From positions 59,688 through 123,687 of the forward strand of contig JANRFG010000006.1 in assembly GCA_030725715.1 (NCBI GenBank): a stretch of DNA of 64,000 nucleotides, in the 5' to 3' direction. The translations under genes and the position numbers were made by a program. The stretch's first letter is position 1; each line of letters begins with the position of its first letter. Under the pieces are notes generated by a model, which ran no database searches, had not been told where the DNA came from, and worked only from the letters and a program-made list of their open reading frames with translations. The stretch comes from Opitutales bacterium. Its GTDB lineage: Bacteria > Verrucomicrobiota > Verrucomicrobiia > Opitutales > UBA953. Shown here piece by piece: positions 34,910-44,838 of the stretch.

Positions 34910-35755
34910 ATGCGCCCTCTTTTCTTCCTCAGTCTCCTGGCCCCGGCCTTCGTTCTTGCGAGCGAGGAAGGCGTCAATCCGAAGGCGACCGACCTCTTCG
35001 AGATCGGCGGCATCCCGGTCTCCAACTCGATCCTGACCACCTGGATCCTCACGGCCCTCATCATCATCGCCATCCGCGTCCTCGTCGGCTCCCCCAAGAT
35101 CGTCCCGAGCAAGGGTCAGGCCCTGGTCGAGAACATGGCCTCAGGCTTGCGCGACGCCCTTGAACCGATCGTCGGGAAGAGCATGATCGGCAAGGTTTTC
35201 CCGACCCTCTGCGGCTTCTTCGTCTTCATCCTCCTGATGAACTGGAGCGGCCTGCTCCCGGGAGTCGGCACCATCAAATACGGCGAGCCCGGCCACTGGC
35301 TTGACGCCATCCGCCCGGCCACCTCCGACCTCAACACCACCTTGGCCTTGTCGGCCATCTCCTTCGTCGCCTGGACTTATTTCGTCCTGCGTTACGCCGG
35401 CTTCAAGGTGCTGATCTTCGATCTCTTCGGCAACAAGGCCGACAAGAAGGAGCTGAGCTTCCCGATGTGGATCATGCTCAGCTTCATCTTCCTCGGCGTC
35501 GGCGGCATCGAGGTCGTCTCCATCGCCTTCCGCCTCATCTCCCTTTCGTTCCGACTCTACGGCAACGTCTACGGCGGCGAGAACCTGATCCACGCGCTCG
35601 GCGGCATCGCCCCGTATGTCATCCCCGCAGTCGCGGGCCTGCTCGAAGTCCTCGTCGGCCTCATCCAGGCCTTCGTCTTCACGCTGCTTTCCGCCGTCTA
35701 CATCGGCCTCATCTGCAACCACGAAGGCGGCCACGACGAGGAGCACGCCCACTGA
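34910..35755 (+). CDS. atpB: ATP synthase F0 subunit a
   Basis: Proton half-channel subunit of F-type ATP synthase. The 281 residues include a cleavable-looking N-terminal hydrophobic segment and at least five membrane helices. The essential arginine is in ISLSFRLYGNVYGGENL, and PVVAGLLEVLVGLIQAFVF-like helix VPAVAGLLEVLVGLIQAFVF-type sequence follows (written PAVAGLLEVLVGLIQAFV in the frame). It ends in His-rich EGGHDEEHAH. It heads the atpBEFHAGDC operon; no atpI was found. Confidence 0.95.
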   Translation: MRPLFFLSLLAPAFVLASEEGVNPKATDLFEIGGIPVSNSILTTWILTALIIIAIRVLVGSPKIVPSKGQALVENMASGLRDALEPIVGKSMIGKVFPTLCGFFVFILLMNWSGLLPGVGTIKYGEPGHWLDAIRPATSDLNTTLALSAISFVAWTYFVLRYAGFKVLIFDLFGNKADKKELSFPMWIMLSFIFLGVGGIEVVSIAFRLISLSFRLYGNVYGGENLIHALGGIAPYVIPAVAGLLEVLVGLIQAFVFTLLSAVYIGLICNHEGGHDEEHAH

Positions 35756-35769
35756 CCTTTTCGCTTTCG

Positions 35770-35806
35770 AGGCGCGTGACCTGCCGGGAGTCCCCCGGCG
35801 GCGCGC
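35770..35806 (+). promoter_or_regulatory. Hairpin in the atpB-atpE intercistronic leader
   Basis: GGCGCG (35770-35775) pairs with CGCGCC (35801-35806), enclosing a second stem GCCGGG/CCCGGC (35782-35787 with 35793-35798, loop AGTCC). It is followed by the 29-nt leader 35807-35835, which contains no T and only two G, directly before the atpE ATG. This resembles leaders that raise translation of the abundant c subunit. Confidence 0.65.
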
Positions 35807-35835
35807 CAAGGAAAAACCAAAAACAACACAACAAC

Positions 35836-36039
35836 ATGATCATCGCTGAAATCACTGGTTCCCTCCCTGCCGCCGCCGGCTGTCTCGCCGCCGCCATCGG
35901 CGTGGGTCTCGTCGGTGCCAAGGCCGTCGAGTCCGTGGGTCGCAATCCCGACGCGTCCGGCAAGATCCTCGTCCAGTCCATCCTGGGCATGGCTCTCGCC
36001 GAAGCCGTCGCGTTCTACGCGATCTTCCTCGCCAAGTAA
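35836..36039 (+). CDS. atpE: ATP synthase F0 subunit c
   Basis: Ring-forming proteolipid of 67 residues with two membrane helices. The polar loop is ESVGRNPDASGKI and the carboxylate is the Glu in MALAEAVAFYAIFLAK. The residues around the Glu lack the Ser/Thr pattern of sodium-binding rings, so proton coupling is inferred. The true start is the ATG at 35836 because longer in-frame readings pass back through atpB. It is flanked by hairpins on both sides. Confidence 0.96.
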   Translation: MIIAEITGSLPAAAGCLAAAIGVGLVGAKAVESVGRNPDASGKILVQSILGMALAEAVAFYAIFLAK

Positions 36040-36047
36040 CCGGTCAC

Positions 36048-36076
36048 GTGGCGTGGCCCCGCGAGGGGCCCGCCAC
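36048..36076 (+). promoter_or_regulatory. GCGA-tetraloop hairpin between atpE and atpF
   Basis: The stem GTGGC, bulge GT, then GGCCCC is closed by the tetraloop GCGA, then GGGGCC, a single unpaired C and GCCAC: eleven base pairs with a GNRA loop. It starts 9 nt after the atpE stop. No T-run follows, so mRNA 3'-end protection or attenuation fits better than full termination. Confidence 0.75.
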
Positions 36077-36123
36077 TTCTCTTTCCCAGCGCTGAAACCC
36101 ACACCTATTTCAAAGTCCTCACC

Positions 36124-36708
36124 ATGACCTTCCTCTCCGCCCTCCTCGCCGCCGACACCGCCAAGGCCGCCGCGCCCGCCGCCGGGTCCTCCGGCCCCAT
36201 CGACGACATCATCAAGCTCTTCGGCGACTTCGGCGTCGATGGCCCGCACCTGCTCGTCCAGGTCATTAACTTCGCGATCCTTGCCTTCGTCCTCTACAAG
36301 TTCGCCATCAAGCCCGCCCTCGGCCAGCTCGAGGAGCGCATCCGTCAGGCCGAGCAGCTCCAGAAGGACCGCGCCGCCGCCGAAGCCCAGCTCGCTTCCG
36401 CGCAGAAGACGGCCGAAGCCCAGCTGGTCGCCGCTTCCGACGAAGCCGCCAAGATCCTCGCCGACGCCCGTAATTCCGCCAAAGCCGCCATCGAAGCCGC
36501 CCGCGCCGAAGCCCAGGCCGCCCAGACCGAAGTCATCGCCAAGGCCAAGGCCGCCATCGAAGCCGACCGCGTGAAGATGATGAACGAAGTCCGCGGCGAA
36601 GTCTCCCGTCTCGTCGTCGAGACCGCCGCCAAGGTGCTCGAACAGAACCTCGACGACGCCCAGCGCGGCCGCCTCAACGAGGCCGCCGTCAAGCAGCTCG
36701 CCCGCTAA
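36124..36708 (+). CDS. atpF: ATP synthase F0 subunit b
   Basis: Peripheral-stalk subunit, 194 residues. A membrane helix (about 44-62, LLVQVINFAILAFVLYKFAI) is followed by a long Ala/Glu/Lys/Gln-rich coiled coil with the LQKDRAAAEAQL-type pattern. The N-terminal extension of about 40 residues is longer than in E. coli. It stands between atpE and atpH in standard order. Confidence 0.94.
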   Translation: MTFLSALLAADTAKAAAPAAGSSGPIDDIIKLFGDFGVDGPHLLVQVINFAILAFVLYKFAIKPALGQLEERIRQAEQLQKDRAAAEAQLASAQKTAEAQLVAASDEAAKILADARNSAKAAIEAARAEAQAAQTEVIAKAKAAIEADRVKMMNEVRGEVSRLVVETAAKVLEQNLDDAQRGRLNEAAVKQLAR

Positions 36709-36723
36709 GCCCTTTCTCTTCCG

Positions 36724-37119
36724 ATGTCCGCCGCCTCCGTCCGAGCCGAAGCCAAGCGCCTCCTCGCCATGTCCCTCGAGGGCGGCGTGGTCTCCGCCGA
36801 CCTGGTCGGCGCCGTGCTCGCCGCGCTCACGAAGTCCCGCGCGTCCCACCAGCTCCGCCCGCTCCTCCGCGCCTATCTCGCGAACGTCCGTCGCGAGCTC
36901 GCCCGCGGCGAAGCCCGTATCGAGCACGCCGGTCCGCTTGCCGCGGCCGACGCCGATGCGATCGCCGCGCACTTCTCCAAAGTACTCGGTCGTACCGTCC
37001 GCCCGGTCGCCCGTCGCAACGACGCGCTCCTCGGCGGCTTCCGCGTCCGCGTGGGCGACGACGTCACCGACCTCACGGCCTCGCTCCGCCTGGCCAACCT
37101 CGCCAAGTCCCTTTCCTGA
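36724..37119 (+). CDS. atpH: ATP synthase F1 delta subunit, short form
   Basis: Connects F1 to the b-stalk. Only 131 residues against about 175-180 usual: the C-terminal half is normal (RPVARRNDALLGGFRVRVGDDVTDLTASLRLANLAKSL) but the N-terminal helical bundle, which binds the alpha-subunit N terminus, is shortened to about 60 residues. The identity rests on position between atpF and atpA and on the C-terminal motif. Confidence 0.88.
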   Translation: MSAASVRAEAKRLLAMSLEGGVVSADLVGAVLAALTKSRASHQLRPLLRAYLANVRRELARGEARIEHAGPLAAADADAIAAHFSKVLGRTVRPVARRNDALLGGFRVRVGDDVTDLTASLRLANLAKSLS

Positions 37120-37156
37120 ACACCTCCCCCAACCTTAACCCGCTTTACTAAACACA

Positions 37157-38683
37157 ATGAGCAACGCGATCGACCAGATCCAGAAAGCCATCGCCGGCCT
37201 TGATACCCGCGCCGGCAAATCCAACGTCGGCACCATCGTCTCCCTCGCGGACGGCGTCGCCTCCATCGACGGCCTCTCGGGCGTCATGATGAACGAGATG
37301 ATCGAACTCCCCGGCGGCCTCCAGGGCGTCGCGCTGAACCTCGCCGAAGACACCGTCGGCTGCGTCATCATGGGCGACATCTCCAGCCTCAAGGAAGGCA
37401 TGGAAGCCAAGACCACCGGCCGCCTCCTCTCCATCCCCGTCGGCAAGGGCCTCCTCGGCCGCGTCGTCGACGCCCTCGGCAACCCGCTCGACGGCAAGGG
37501 TCCCATCGCCTCCAGCGAACGCTACCCGGTCGAGAAGATCGCCCCGGGCATCATCCCCCGCAAGTCCGTCGACCAGCCGATGCAGACCGGCATCATGGCC
37601 ATCGACGCCATGATCCCGATCGGCCGCGGCCAGCGCGAGCTCATCATCGGTGACCGCGCCACGGGCAAGACCACCATCGCGATCGACACGATCATCAACC
37701 AGGCCAACGCCAACCGCGTCGGCCTCGCCTCCGGCGACGCCAACTTCCGCCCGGTGTACTCGATCTACGTCGCCATCGGCACGAAGAACTCCTCCATCGC
37801 CCGCACGATCGGCACCCTCGAGAAGGCCGGCGCCATGGAATTCACCGTCGTCGTCGCCGCCTCGGCCGCCGACAACGCCGCCAACCAGGTCTTCGCGCCT
37901 TTCTCCGGCACCGCCATCGGCGAGTGGTTCATGGAAAACGGCCAGGACGCGCTCATCGTCTATGATGACCTTTCCAAGCACGCCGCCGCCTACCGCCAGA
38001 TCTCGCTCATCCTGAAGCGCCCGTCCGGCCGCGAAGCCTACCCGGGCGACGTGTTCTACCTCCACTCCCGCCTCCTCGAGCGCTCCGCGCGTCTCGCCGG
38101 CAAGGGCTCGCTCACCGCGCTGCCGATCATCGAGACGCAGGCCGGCGACGTGTCCGCGTACATCCCGACCAACGTGATCTCGATCACCGACGGCCAGGTG
38201 TTCCTCCAGACCGACCTCTTCAACCAAGGCATCCGCCCCGCGGTCTCCGTCGGCCTCTCCGTCTCCCGCGTCGGTTCCGCCGCGCAGATCAAGGCCTTCA
38301 AGCAGGTCGCCGGCAAGGTGAAGGGCGAACTCGCCAACTACCGCGAACTCGCGGCGTTCGCGCAGTTCGGTTCCGACCTCGACGAGAAGACCAAGGCGAT
38401 CCTCGATAAGGGCGACCGCTTCGTGGAGCTCTTCAAGCAGCCCCCGACCGCCCCGAAGTCCGCCGACATCCAGTGCGGCATCATCTGGGCGATGCAGAAC
38501 GGCTTCTTCAACGACATGCCGGTGAAGTCCGTGCAGGCCGCCGCCGCTTCCCTCCAGGCCCACCTCGAGACCGCCAAGCCCGCCATCCTCGCCAAGATCC
38601 GCCTCGGCAACAAGATCGAGAAGGACGGCGAAGCCGAGCTTAAGTCCGCCTGCGAGACCTGGCGCCGCAGCTTCAAGGCCTGA
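37157..38683 (+). CDS. atpA: ATP synthase F1 alpha subunit
   Basis: Regulatory nucleotide-binding subunit of F1, 508 residues. The P-loop [15 protein letters not shown] is about 165-179, with [24 protein letters not shown] and [16 protein letters not shown] segments and [17 protein letters not shown] (arginine finger region). It has full length and no anomalies. The leader is C- and A-rich with no Shine-Dalgarno sequence. Confidence 0.98.
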   Translation: MSNAIDQIQKAIAGLDTRAGKSNVGTIVSLADGVASIDGLSGVMMNEMIELPGGLQGVALNLAEDTVGCVIMGDISSLKEGMEAKTTGRLLSIPVGKGLLGRVVDALGNPLDGKGPIASSERYPVEKIAPGIIPRKSVDQPMQTGIMAIDAMIPIGRGQRELIIGDRATGKTTIAIDTIINQANANRVGLASGDANFRPVYSIYVAIGTKNSSIARTIGTLEKAGAMEFTVVVAASAADNAANQVFAPFSGTAIGEWFMENGQDALIVYDDLSKHAAAYRQISLILKRPSGREAYPGDVFYLHSRLLERSARLAGKGSLTALPIIETQAGDVSAYIPTNVISITDGQVFLQTDLFNQGIRPAVSVGLSVSRVGSAAQIKAFKQVAGKVKGELANYRELAAFAQFGSDLDEKTKAILDKGDRFVELFKQPPTAPKSADIQCGIIWAMQNGFFNDMPVKSVQAAAASLQAHLETAKPAILAKIRLGNKIEKDGEAELKSACETWRRSFKA

Positions 38684-38723
38684 GCCGCGAAGCCTTCCTC
38701 CTTCCTAGCCACCGCCCCGCTCC

Positions 38724-39602
38724 ATGCCCAAAGGACTCCGCGAGATCCGCAACCGAATCAAATCGGTCAAGAGCACCGGCCAGATCACCCGGGCCATGCA
38801 GCTCGTGGCTTCGTCGAAGATGAAGCGCGCGCAGGATTCCGCCCGCGCGGGCCGCGCCTACGCCGAGCTCCTCGGCGAGATCCTCGACACCGCCCAGGCC
38901 AAGGTCGGCGATTTCACCCACCCGCTCCTCACCAAGCGCGACGTCAAGGTCCGCGGCATCCTCCTCGTCACGCCTGACAAGGGCATGGCCGGCGCCCTCA
39001 ACGGCAACCTGATCCGCCTCGCCGCCGAACAGCAGGACGCCGTCTTCGTCTGCATCGGCCGCAAGGGCGCCCAGGCGCTCGCGCGTTCCGGCCGCAAGGT
39101 CCTCGCCGACTTCCCCGTCACCGACCGCGCCGGCTTCAACGAAGTCCGCCCGGCCGCCGAGTACCTCCTCAAGGCCTTCACCGAAGGCACGGTCGACACC
39201 GTCGAGGTCCTCTTCGCCCACTTCAAGAACACGATGGTGCAGACCCCGCGCGTCCAGCAGCTCCTGCCGGCCGACAGCCTGGTGAACCAGGCCCGCGAGT
39301 TCCGCGCCAAACTCGGCCTGCCCGAGCCGAAGTTCGAGGAAGACGAACGCGACATGCTCTTCGAGCCGTCCGCCGCCGCGATCCTCGACCAGCTGCCGGC
39401 CCTCTTCTTCAAGCAGGCCGTCCACCAGGCCGTCCTCGAATCCAAGGCCTCCGAATTCAGCGCGCGCATGGTCGCCATGAAGGCCGCCACCGACAACGCC
39501 AAGAAGATCGGCGCCGCCCTCTCCCTTGAATACAACAAGGCCCGTCAGGCCGCGATCACCCAGGAAATCCTGGAGCTCACCGCCGGCGCCGCCGCCCAGT
39601 AA
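38724..39602 (+). CDS. atpG: ATP synthase F1 gamma subunit
   Basis: Central rotor shaft, 292 residues. It begins with LREIRNRIKSVKSTGQITRAMQLVASSKM and ends KKIGAALSLEYNKARQAAITQEILELTAGAAA, the two coiled-coil termini typical of gamma. The order atpA-atpG-atpD is standard. Spacing is 40 bp from atpA and 27 bp to atpD. Confidence 0.97.
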   Translation: MPKGLREIRNRIKSVKSTGQITRAMQLVASSKMKRAQDSARAGRAYAELLGEILDTAQAKVGDFTHPLLTKRDVKVRGILLVTPDKGMAGALNGNLIRLAAEQQDAVFVCIGRKGAQALARSGRKVLADFPVTDRAGFNEVRPAAEYLLKAFTEGTVDTVEVLFAHFKNTMVQTPRVQQLLPADSLVNQAREFRAKLGLPEPKFEEDERDMLFEPSAAAILDQLPALFFKQAVHQAVLESKASEFSARMVAMKAATDNAKKIGAALSLEYNKARQAAITQEILELTAGAAAQ

Positions 39603-41054
<1,452 letters not shown>

Positions 41055-41063
41055 TCCGACCCG

Positions 41064-41495
41064 ATGTCCCTTAAGGTCGAAATCGTCACCCCTGACCGCC
41101 GCGCCTACGAAGGCACGGCGGACAAGGTGACCCTGCCCACCGCGATGGGCAGCATCGGCATCCTGCCCGGCCACCAGCCCATCACCGCGGTCATCGCCGC
41201 CGGCGAAGTCATCCTCACGGTCGAAGGCAAGGTCACGCGCCTCGCCATCGACCAGGGTTTCGTCCGCGTCGTCTCCGATAAGGTCTCGGTCGTGACCGAA
41301 GCCGCGATCGACGAGGCGAAGATCGACCTGAAGGCCGTCGAGAACGCCGAAGCCCGCGCCCGCGAGGCCGTGGAGGCCGCCCGCAATCAGAAGGACGTCG
41401 ACCCGGTCGAGGTCGCGAAGATGGAGCAGATCCTCCGCTTCGCCTTGGTGCAGCGTCTCGTGAAGAGCCGCACCTCGCAGGGAATGACGGAGTAA
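41064..41495 (+). CDS. atpC: ATP synthase F1 epsilon subunit
   Basis: Inhibitory/central stalk subunit, 143 residues. The beta-sandwich part shows LKVEIVTPDRRAYEGTADKVTLPTAMGSIGILPGHQP and the C-terminal helical hairpin is complete (NAEARAREAVEAARNQ...). It is the last gene of the ATP synthase operon. No convincing terminator is seen after it. Confidence 0.96.
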   Translation: MSLKVEIVTPDRRAYEGTADKVTLPTAMGSIGILPGHQPITAVIAAGEVILTVEGKVTRLAIDQGFVRVVSDKVSVVTEAAIDEAKIDLKAVENAEARAREAVEAARNQKDVDPVEVAKMEQILRFALVQRLVKSRTSQGMTE

Positions 41496-41554
41496 GTTGC
41501 CGCTTCTCGGCCTCCTCGCTCCGTTTTTCGTTTAAAGTCATTTAAGCGGAACTT

Positions 41555-41576
41555 GCCCCACCTTCACGGTGAGGGC
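41555..41576 (+). promoter_or_regulatory. Small hairpin before the isomerase gene
   Basis: GCCC-CACC pairs with GGTG-A-GGGC around a five-base loop (eight pairs, one bulged A), ending 11 bases before the GTG start at 41588. No T-run follows. It may modulate read-through from the ATP synthase operon or mask the start. Confidence 0.4.
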
Positions 41577-41587
41577 AGAGTTCCCCT

Positions 41588-42406
41588 GTGATTAAATCTG
41601 CGATCACGGTCTCGCTCGTCGCCCAAGCCAAGGGCGGACCGTTCGTCTATTGGGACGGCCTCGCCCCCGCCGCGGCTTCCGCCGCGAAGCTGGGGTTCGA
41701 CGCGATCGAGGTCTTCGCTCCGTCCGCCGCTTCCATCGACCGCCCGGCGCTCCACGCCCTGCTGAAGCAGCATGGTCTCGTCGCCGCGGCCTTCGGCACC
41801 GGCGGCGGCTGGCTCGTCCATAAGTGGCACCTGACCCACGCCGACCCGGCCATCCGAGCCCAGGCCCGCGAGTTCATCCGCGCGATCATCGACGTCGGCG
41901 GCGAATTCAAGGCGTCCGCGATCATCGGCTCGATGCAGGGCAAGGCCGAGGGCGACGTCTCCCGCGAACAGGCGCTCACCTGGCTCGCCGAGGCGCTGAC
42001 CGACCTGGGCGCCCATGCCGCCCGCTACGGCGTGCCGTTGCTCTACGAGCCGCTCAACCGCTACGAGACGAATCTCCTCAATCGCCAGCTCGAGGCGGCG
42101 CAGTTCCTCGAAGTGCGCCAGGTCGCGAACGTGAAGCTGCTCTGCGACCTGTTCCATATGAACATCGAGGAGGTCTCGAACGCCGCCACGCTCCGCGCCT
42201 GCGGACGTCACGTCGGCCACGTCCACTTCGCCGACAGTAATCGTCAGGCGATCGGCTTCGGCCACACGGACGCCGCCTCGGTCATCGCCGCGCTCCAGGA
42301 CATCGGTTTCGCCGGCTATCTCTCCGGCGAGATCCTGCCGCTGCCCGACTCCGAAGCCGCCGCCGCGCAGACGATCAAGGCCATCCGCACCCACTTACCC
42401 CGCTAA
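41588..42406 (+). CDS. Hydroxypyruvate isomerase-like / sugar isomerase-epimerase TIM barrel
   Basis: A 272-residue member of the xylose-isomerase-like TIM-barrel (AP endonuclease family 2). Visible pieces include PLLYEPLNRYETNLLN (metal Glu), LLCDLFHMNIEE (Asp/His), GHVHFADSNRQAIGFGHTD (His, Asp) and GYLSGEILPLPDS (Glu), which form the divalent-metal site. The start is GTG 41588. It opens a five-gene sugar cluster; precise substrate unknown. Confidence 0.82.
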   Translation: MIKSAITVSLVAQAKGGPFVYWDGLAPAAASAAKLGFDAIEVFAPSAASIDRPALHALLKQHGLVAAAFGTGGGWLVHKWHLTHADPAIRAQAREFIRAIIDVGGEFKASAIIGSMQGKAEGDVSREQALTWLAEALTDLGAHAARYGVPLLYEPLNRYETNLLNRQLEAAQFLEVRQVANVKLLCDLFHMNIEEVSNAATLRACGRHVGHVHFADSNRQAIGFGHTDAASVIAALQDIGFAGYLSGEILPLPDSEAAAAQTIKAIRTHLPR

Positions 42407-42410
42407 GACC

Positions 42411-42857
42411 ATGCTCAAGCACCAGCTCATCCATCCGAAGATCTCCGAAGTGCTCGCCCGCGCGGGCCACCACTCCGTGATCCTGATCGCCGACGGCAAT
42501 TACCCGGTCTGGGGCAAGAAGGGCCCGCACGCCGAACTGGTCTCGCTCAATCTTTCGCCGGGTATCCCGACGGTCGCCCAAGTGCTGCGCGCGGTGCTCA
42601 GCGCCGTGCCCGTTGACGCCGTCAACACGATGGGCATCCCGCCCGATGACTCCTACGCGCAGAAGGGTGAGCCGCCCGTGTGGGCCGAGTTCCGCCAGGA
42701 AGTGAAGGCCGCTGGCCTGAAGCTCGAACTGCAGCCGGTCCTGAAGTGGGATTTCTACAAGGCCGTCGAATCCGCCGACCACATCCTCACCATCCAGACC
42801 GGTGACCAGGCGCTCTGGGGCAACGTGCTCCTCACCGTCGGCTGTCGCACCGCCTGA
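42411..42857 (+). CDS. RbsD/FucU-type sugar mutarotase
   Basis: Interconverts anomers of a sugar, most like L-fucose mutarotase. The 148 residues contain LIHPKISEVLARAGHHSVILIADGNYP (catalytic His), the VNTMGIPPDD-type core and ILTIQTGDQALWGNVLLTVG. It sits between the isomerase-like gene and the aldose dehydrogenase, supporting a role in channelling the right anomer to oxidation. Confidence 0.88.
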   Translation: MLKHQLIHPKISEVLARAGHHSVILIADGNYPVWGKKGPHAELVSLNLSPGIPTVAQVLRAVLSAVPVDAVNTMGIPPDDSYAQKGEPPVWAEFRQEVKAAGLKLELQPVLKWDFYKAVESADHILTIQTGDQALWGNVLLTVGCRTA

Positions 42858-42868
42858 ACTTTCGTCCT

Positions 42869-43801
42869 ATGAAGACCCGTACCCTCGGTAAGACCGGCAT
42901 CGAACTCCCGATCCTCAGCTTCGGCGCCTCGTCGCTCGGACAGGAATTCCGCAGCGTCGCCCTCGACGACGCCCTGAAGTCCGTCCAGGTCGCCCTCGAC
43001 TGCGGCCTCAACTTCATCGACACGTCGCCCTTCTACGGCCGTGGCATGTCCGAAGTGCTCCTGGGCATCGCCCTCCGCGGCGTGCCTCGCGACAGCTATA
43101 AGCTCTGCACGAAGATCGGCCGCTACGATCTCCCGCACTTCGACTTCTCCGCCAAGCGCGTCGCAGAGAGCATCGACGTCTCCCTGCACCGCCTTGGCAC
43201 CGACCACCTCGACATCGTCCTCTGCCACGACATTGAGTTCGTCCCGATGCAGCAGATCGTCGACGAGACGATCCCGGCCCTCCGCAAGGCGAAGCAGGCC
43301 GGCAAGGTGAAGGCTATCGGCTTCAGCGGCTACCCCCAGAAGATCTTCAAGTTCATCTGCGACCAGACCGAGGTCGACTGCGTGCTGAGCTACAACCAGC
43401 ACACGCTCCAGAACACCCGCTTCTCCGACGAGACGGTGCCCTACCTGAAGGCGAAGGGCGTCGGCGTGATGAACGCCGGTCCGTTCAGCGCCCGCCTGCT
43501 CACCAACGCCCCGCTCCCGGCCTGGCTCAAGGAGCCGGAGGAAGTGAAGGCCGCCGCCCGCGCCGCCGCCGCCCATTGCGCCGCAAAGGGCAGCGACATC
43601 GCCAAGCTCGCCCTGCAGTTCTCGCTCCAGCATCCCGACATCACCACGACGGTCTCGGGCAGCGCCAATCCGACGAATATCCGCAATTGGGCCAAGTGGG
43701 CCGCGGAACCGATCGACCAGCAGCTCCTCTCCGAGGTCCACGCGATCTTCGCCCCGGTGAAGAACCTTGGCCACCTCGAAGGTCTGAAGGAGAACAACTG
43801 A
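42869..43801 (+). CDS. Aldo/keto reductase, L-fucose/L-galactose dehydrogenase-like
   Basis: Probably oxidises the aldose at C1 to its lactone with NAD(P). The 310 residues show LNFIDTSPFYGRGMSEVLLG (Asp, Tyr), CTKIGRY (Lys), LDIVLCHDIEFVP (His) and LSYNQHTLQNTRF, characteristic of the L-galactose/fucose dehydrogenase branch. It stands 11 bp after the mutarotase. L-fucose or L-galactose are equally plausible substrates. Confidence 0.84.
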   Translation: MKTRTLGKTGIELPILSFGASSLGQEFRSVALDDALKSVQVALDCGLNFIDTSPFYGRGMSEVLLGIALRGVPRDSYKLCTKIGRYDLPHFDFSAKRVAESIDVSLHRLGTDHLDIVLCHDIEFVPMQQIVDETIPALRKAKQAGKVKAIGFSGYPQKIFKFICDQTEVDCVLSYNQHTLQNTRFSDETVPYLKAKGVGVMNAGPFSARLLTNAPLPAWLKEPEEVKAAARAAAAHCAAKGSDIAKLALQFSLQHPDITTTVSGSANPTNIRNWAKWAAEPIDQQLLSEVHAIFAPVKNLGHLEGLKENN

Positions 43802-43805
43802 GCCG

Positions 43806-44834
43806 ATGAAGGCCATCCGTCTCGACCAGCCCGGTCAGTTCGCGCGCATCGATATCCCGGAACCGCCCGCGCCCGCGGCCGGCGAAGCGGTCGTCCGCGT
43901 GCATCGCATCGGTATCTGCGGCACCGACTACGGAGGCTACCTCGGCAAGATGCCGTTCTATTCCTATCCGCGTATTCCCGGCCATGAGCTCGGCGTCGAG
44001 GTCCTCGCGGTCGGTCCGGGCGTGACGAACGTGAAGCCGGGCGACCGTTGCTCGGTCGAGCCCTACATCAACTGCCAGACGTGCTACAGCTGCCGTCGCG
44101 GTTTCACCAATTGCTGCGAGAACCACAAGACGCTCGGCGTGATGTGCGACGGCGGCATGGCCGAGCAGTTCCTGCTGCCGGCCCGCAAGCTGCATATCTC
44201 CACGAAGCTTTCCTACGACCAGCTCGCGCTCGTCGAGACGCTCGCCATCGGCTGCCATGCCGTCGACCGCGCCGCGCCCAAGGCCGGCGAGACGGTCCTC
44301 GTCATCGGCTCCGGCCCCATCGGCCTCTCGGCCGTCGAGTTCGTGAAGGTCTCCGGCGCGAAGTGCGTGGTGATGGACATGAACGCGGACCGCCTGAAGT
44401 TCTGCACCGACGTGATGAAGGTGGACGGCGTCATCCTGGCCAAGGGCGACGGCTCCGAAGTCGCCGCGCTCGCCGCGCTGACTAACGGCCAGCTGGCCGA
44501 CGTGGTCATCGACGCCACGGGCAGCAATAAGTCGATGGTCGCCTGTTTCGCCTTCGCGGCCTTCGCGGCCCGCGTGGTCTACGTGGGCATCACGCAGCAG
44601 GACCTGACCTTCCCGCACGCGCCTCACCTCCACCGCCGCGAGCTGACCATCATGGCCAGCCGCAACGCCCTCTCGAAGGACTTCGCCCGCATCATCCGGC
44701 TGATCGAAGACGGGGTGATCGACACGAAGCCCTGGATCACCCACCACGCGAAGTTCGACGACCTGATCGCGACCTTCCCGACCTGGCTCAAGCCGGAGTC
44801 CGGCGTCATCAAGGCGATCGTCGACGTGGTCTGA
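43806..44834 (+). CDS. Zinc-dependent alcohol dehydrogenase (sugar-acid type)
   Basis: Medium-chain dehydrogenase of 342 residues. The catalytic zinc ligands are in GICGTDYGGYLGKMPFYSYPRIPGHE and the structural zinc loop is CQTCYSCRRGFTNCC (four cysteines). The Rossmann motif is VIGSGPIGLSAVEF. The context suggests oxidation of a sugar or keto-deoxy sugar acid downstream of the lactonase. Confidence 0.88.
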   Translation: MKAIRLDQPGQFARIDIPEPPAPAAGEAVVRVHRIGICGTDYGGYLGKMPFYSYPRIPGHELGVEVLAVGPGVTNVKPGDRCSVEPYINCQTCYSCRRGFTNCCENHKTLGVMCDGGMAEQFLLPARKLHISTKLSYDQLALVETLAIGCHAVDRAAPKAGETVLVIGSGPIGLSAVEFVKVSGAKCVVMDMNADRLKFCTDVMKVDGVILAKGDGSEVAALAALTNGQLADVVIDATGSNKSMVACFAFAAFAARVVYVGITQQDLTFPHAPHLHRRELTIMASRNALSKDFARIIRLIEDGVIDTKPWITHHAKFDDLIATFPTWLKPESGVIKAIVDVV

Positions 44835-44838
44835 CGCC

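Noticed and set aside
36040..36123. Full intrinsic terminator after atpE
   Set aside because: The hairpin is strong but the following bases are mixed pyrimidines without a T-run, and downstream F1 genes must be expressed.
41496..41587. Strong terminator after atpC
   Set aside because: Only an 8-bp stem with a bulge is present and no T-run follows; read-through to the isomerase is possible.
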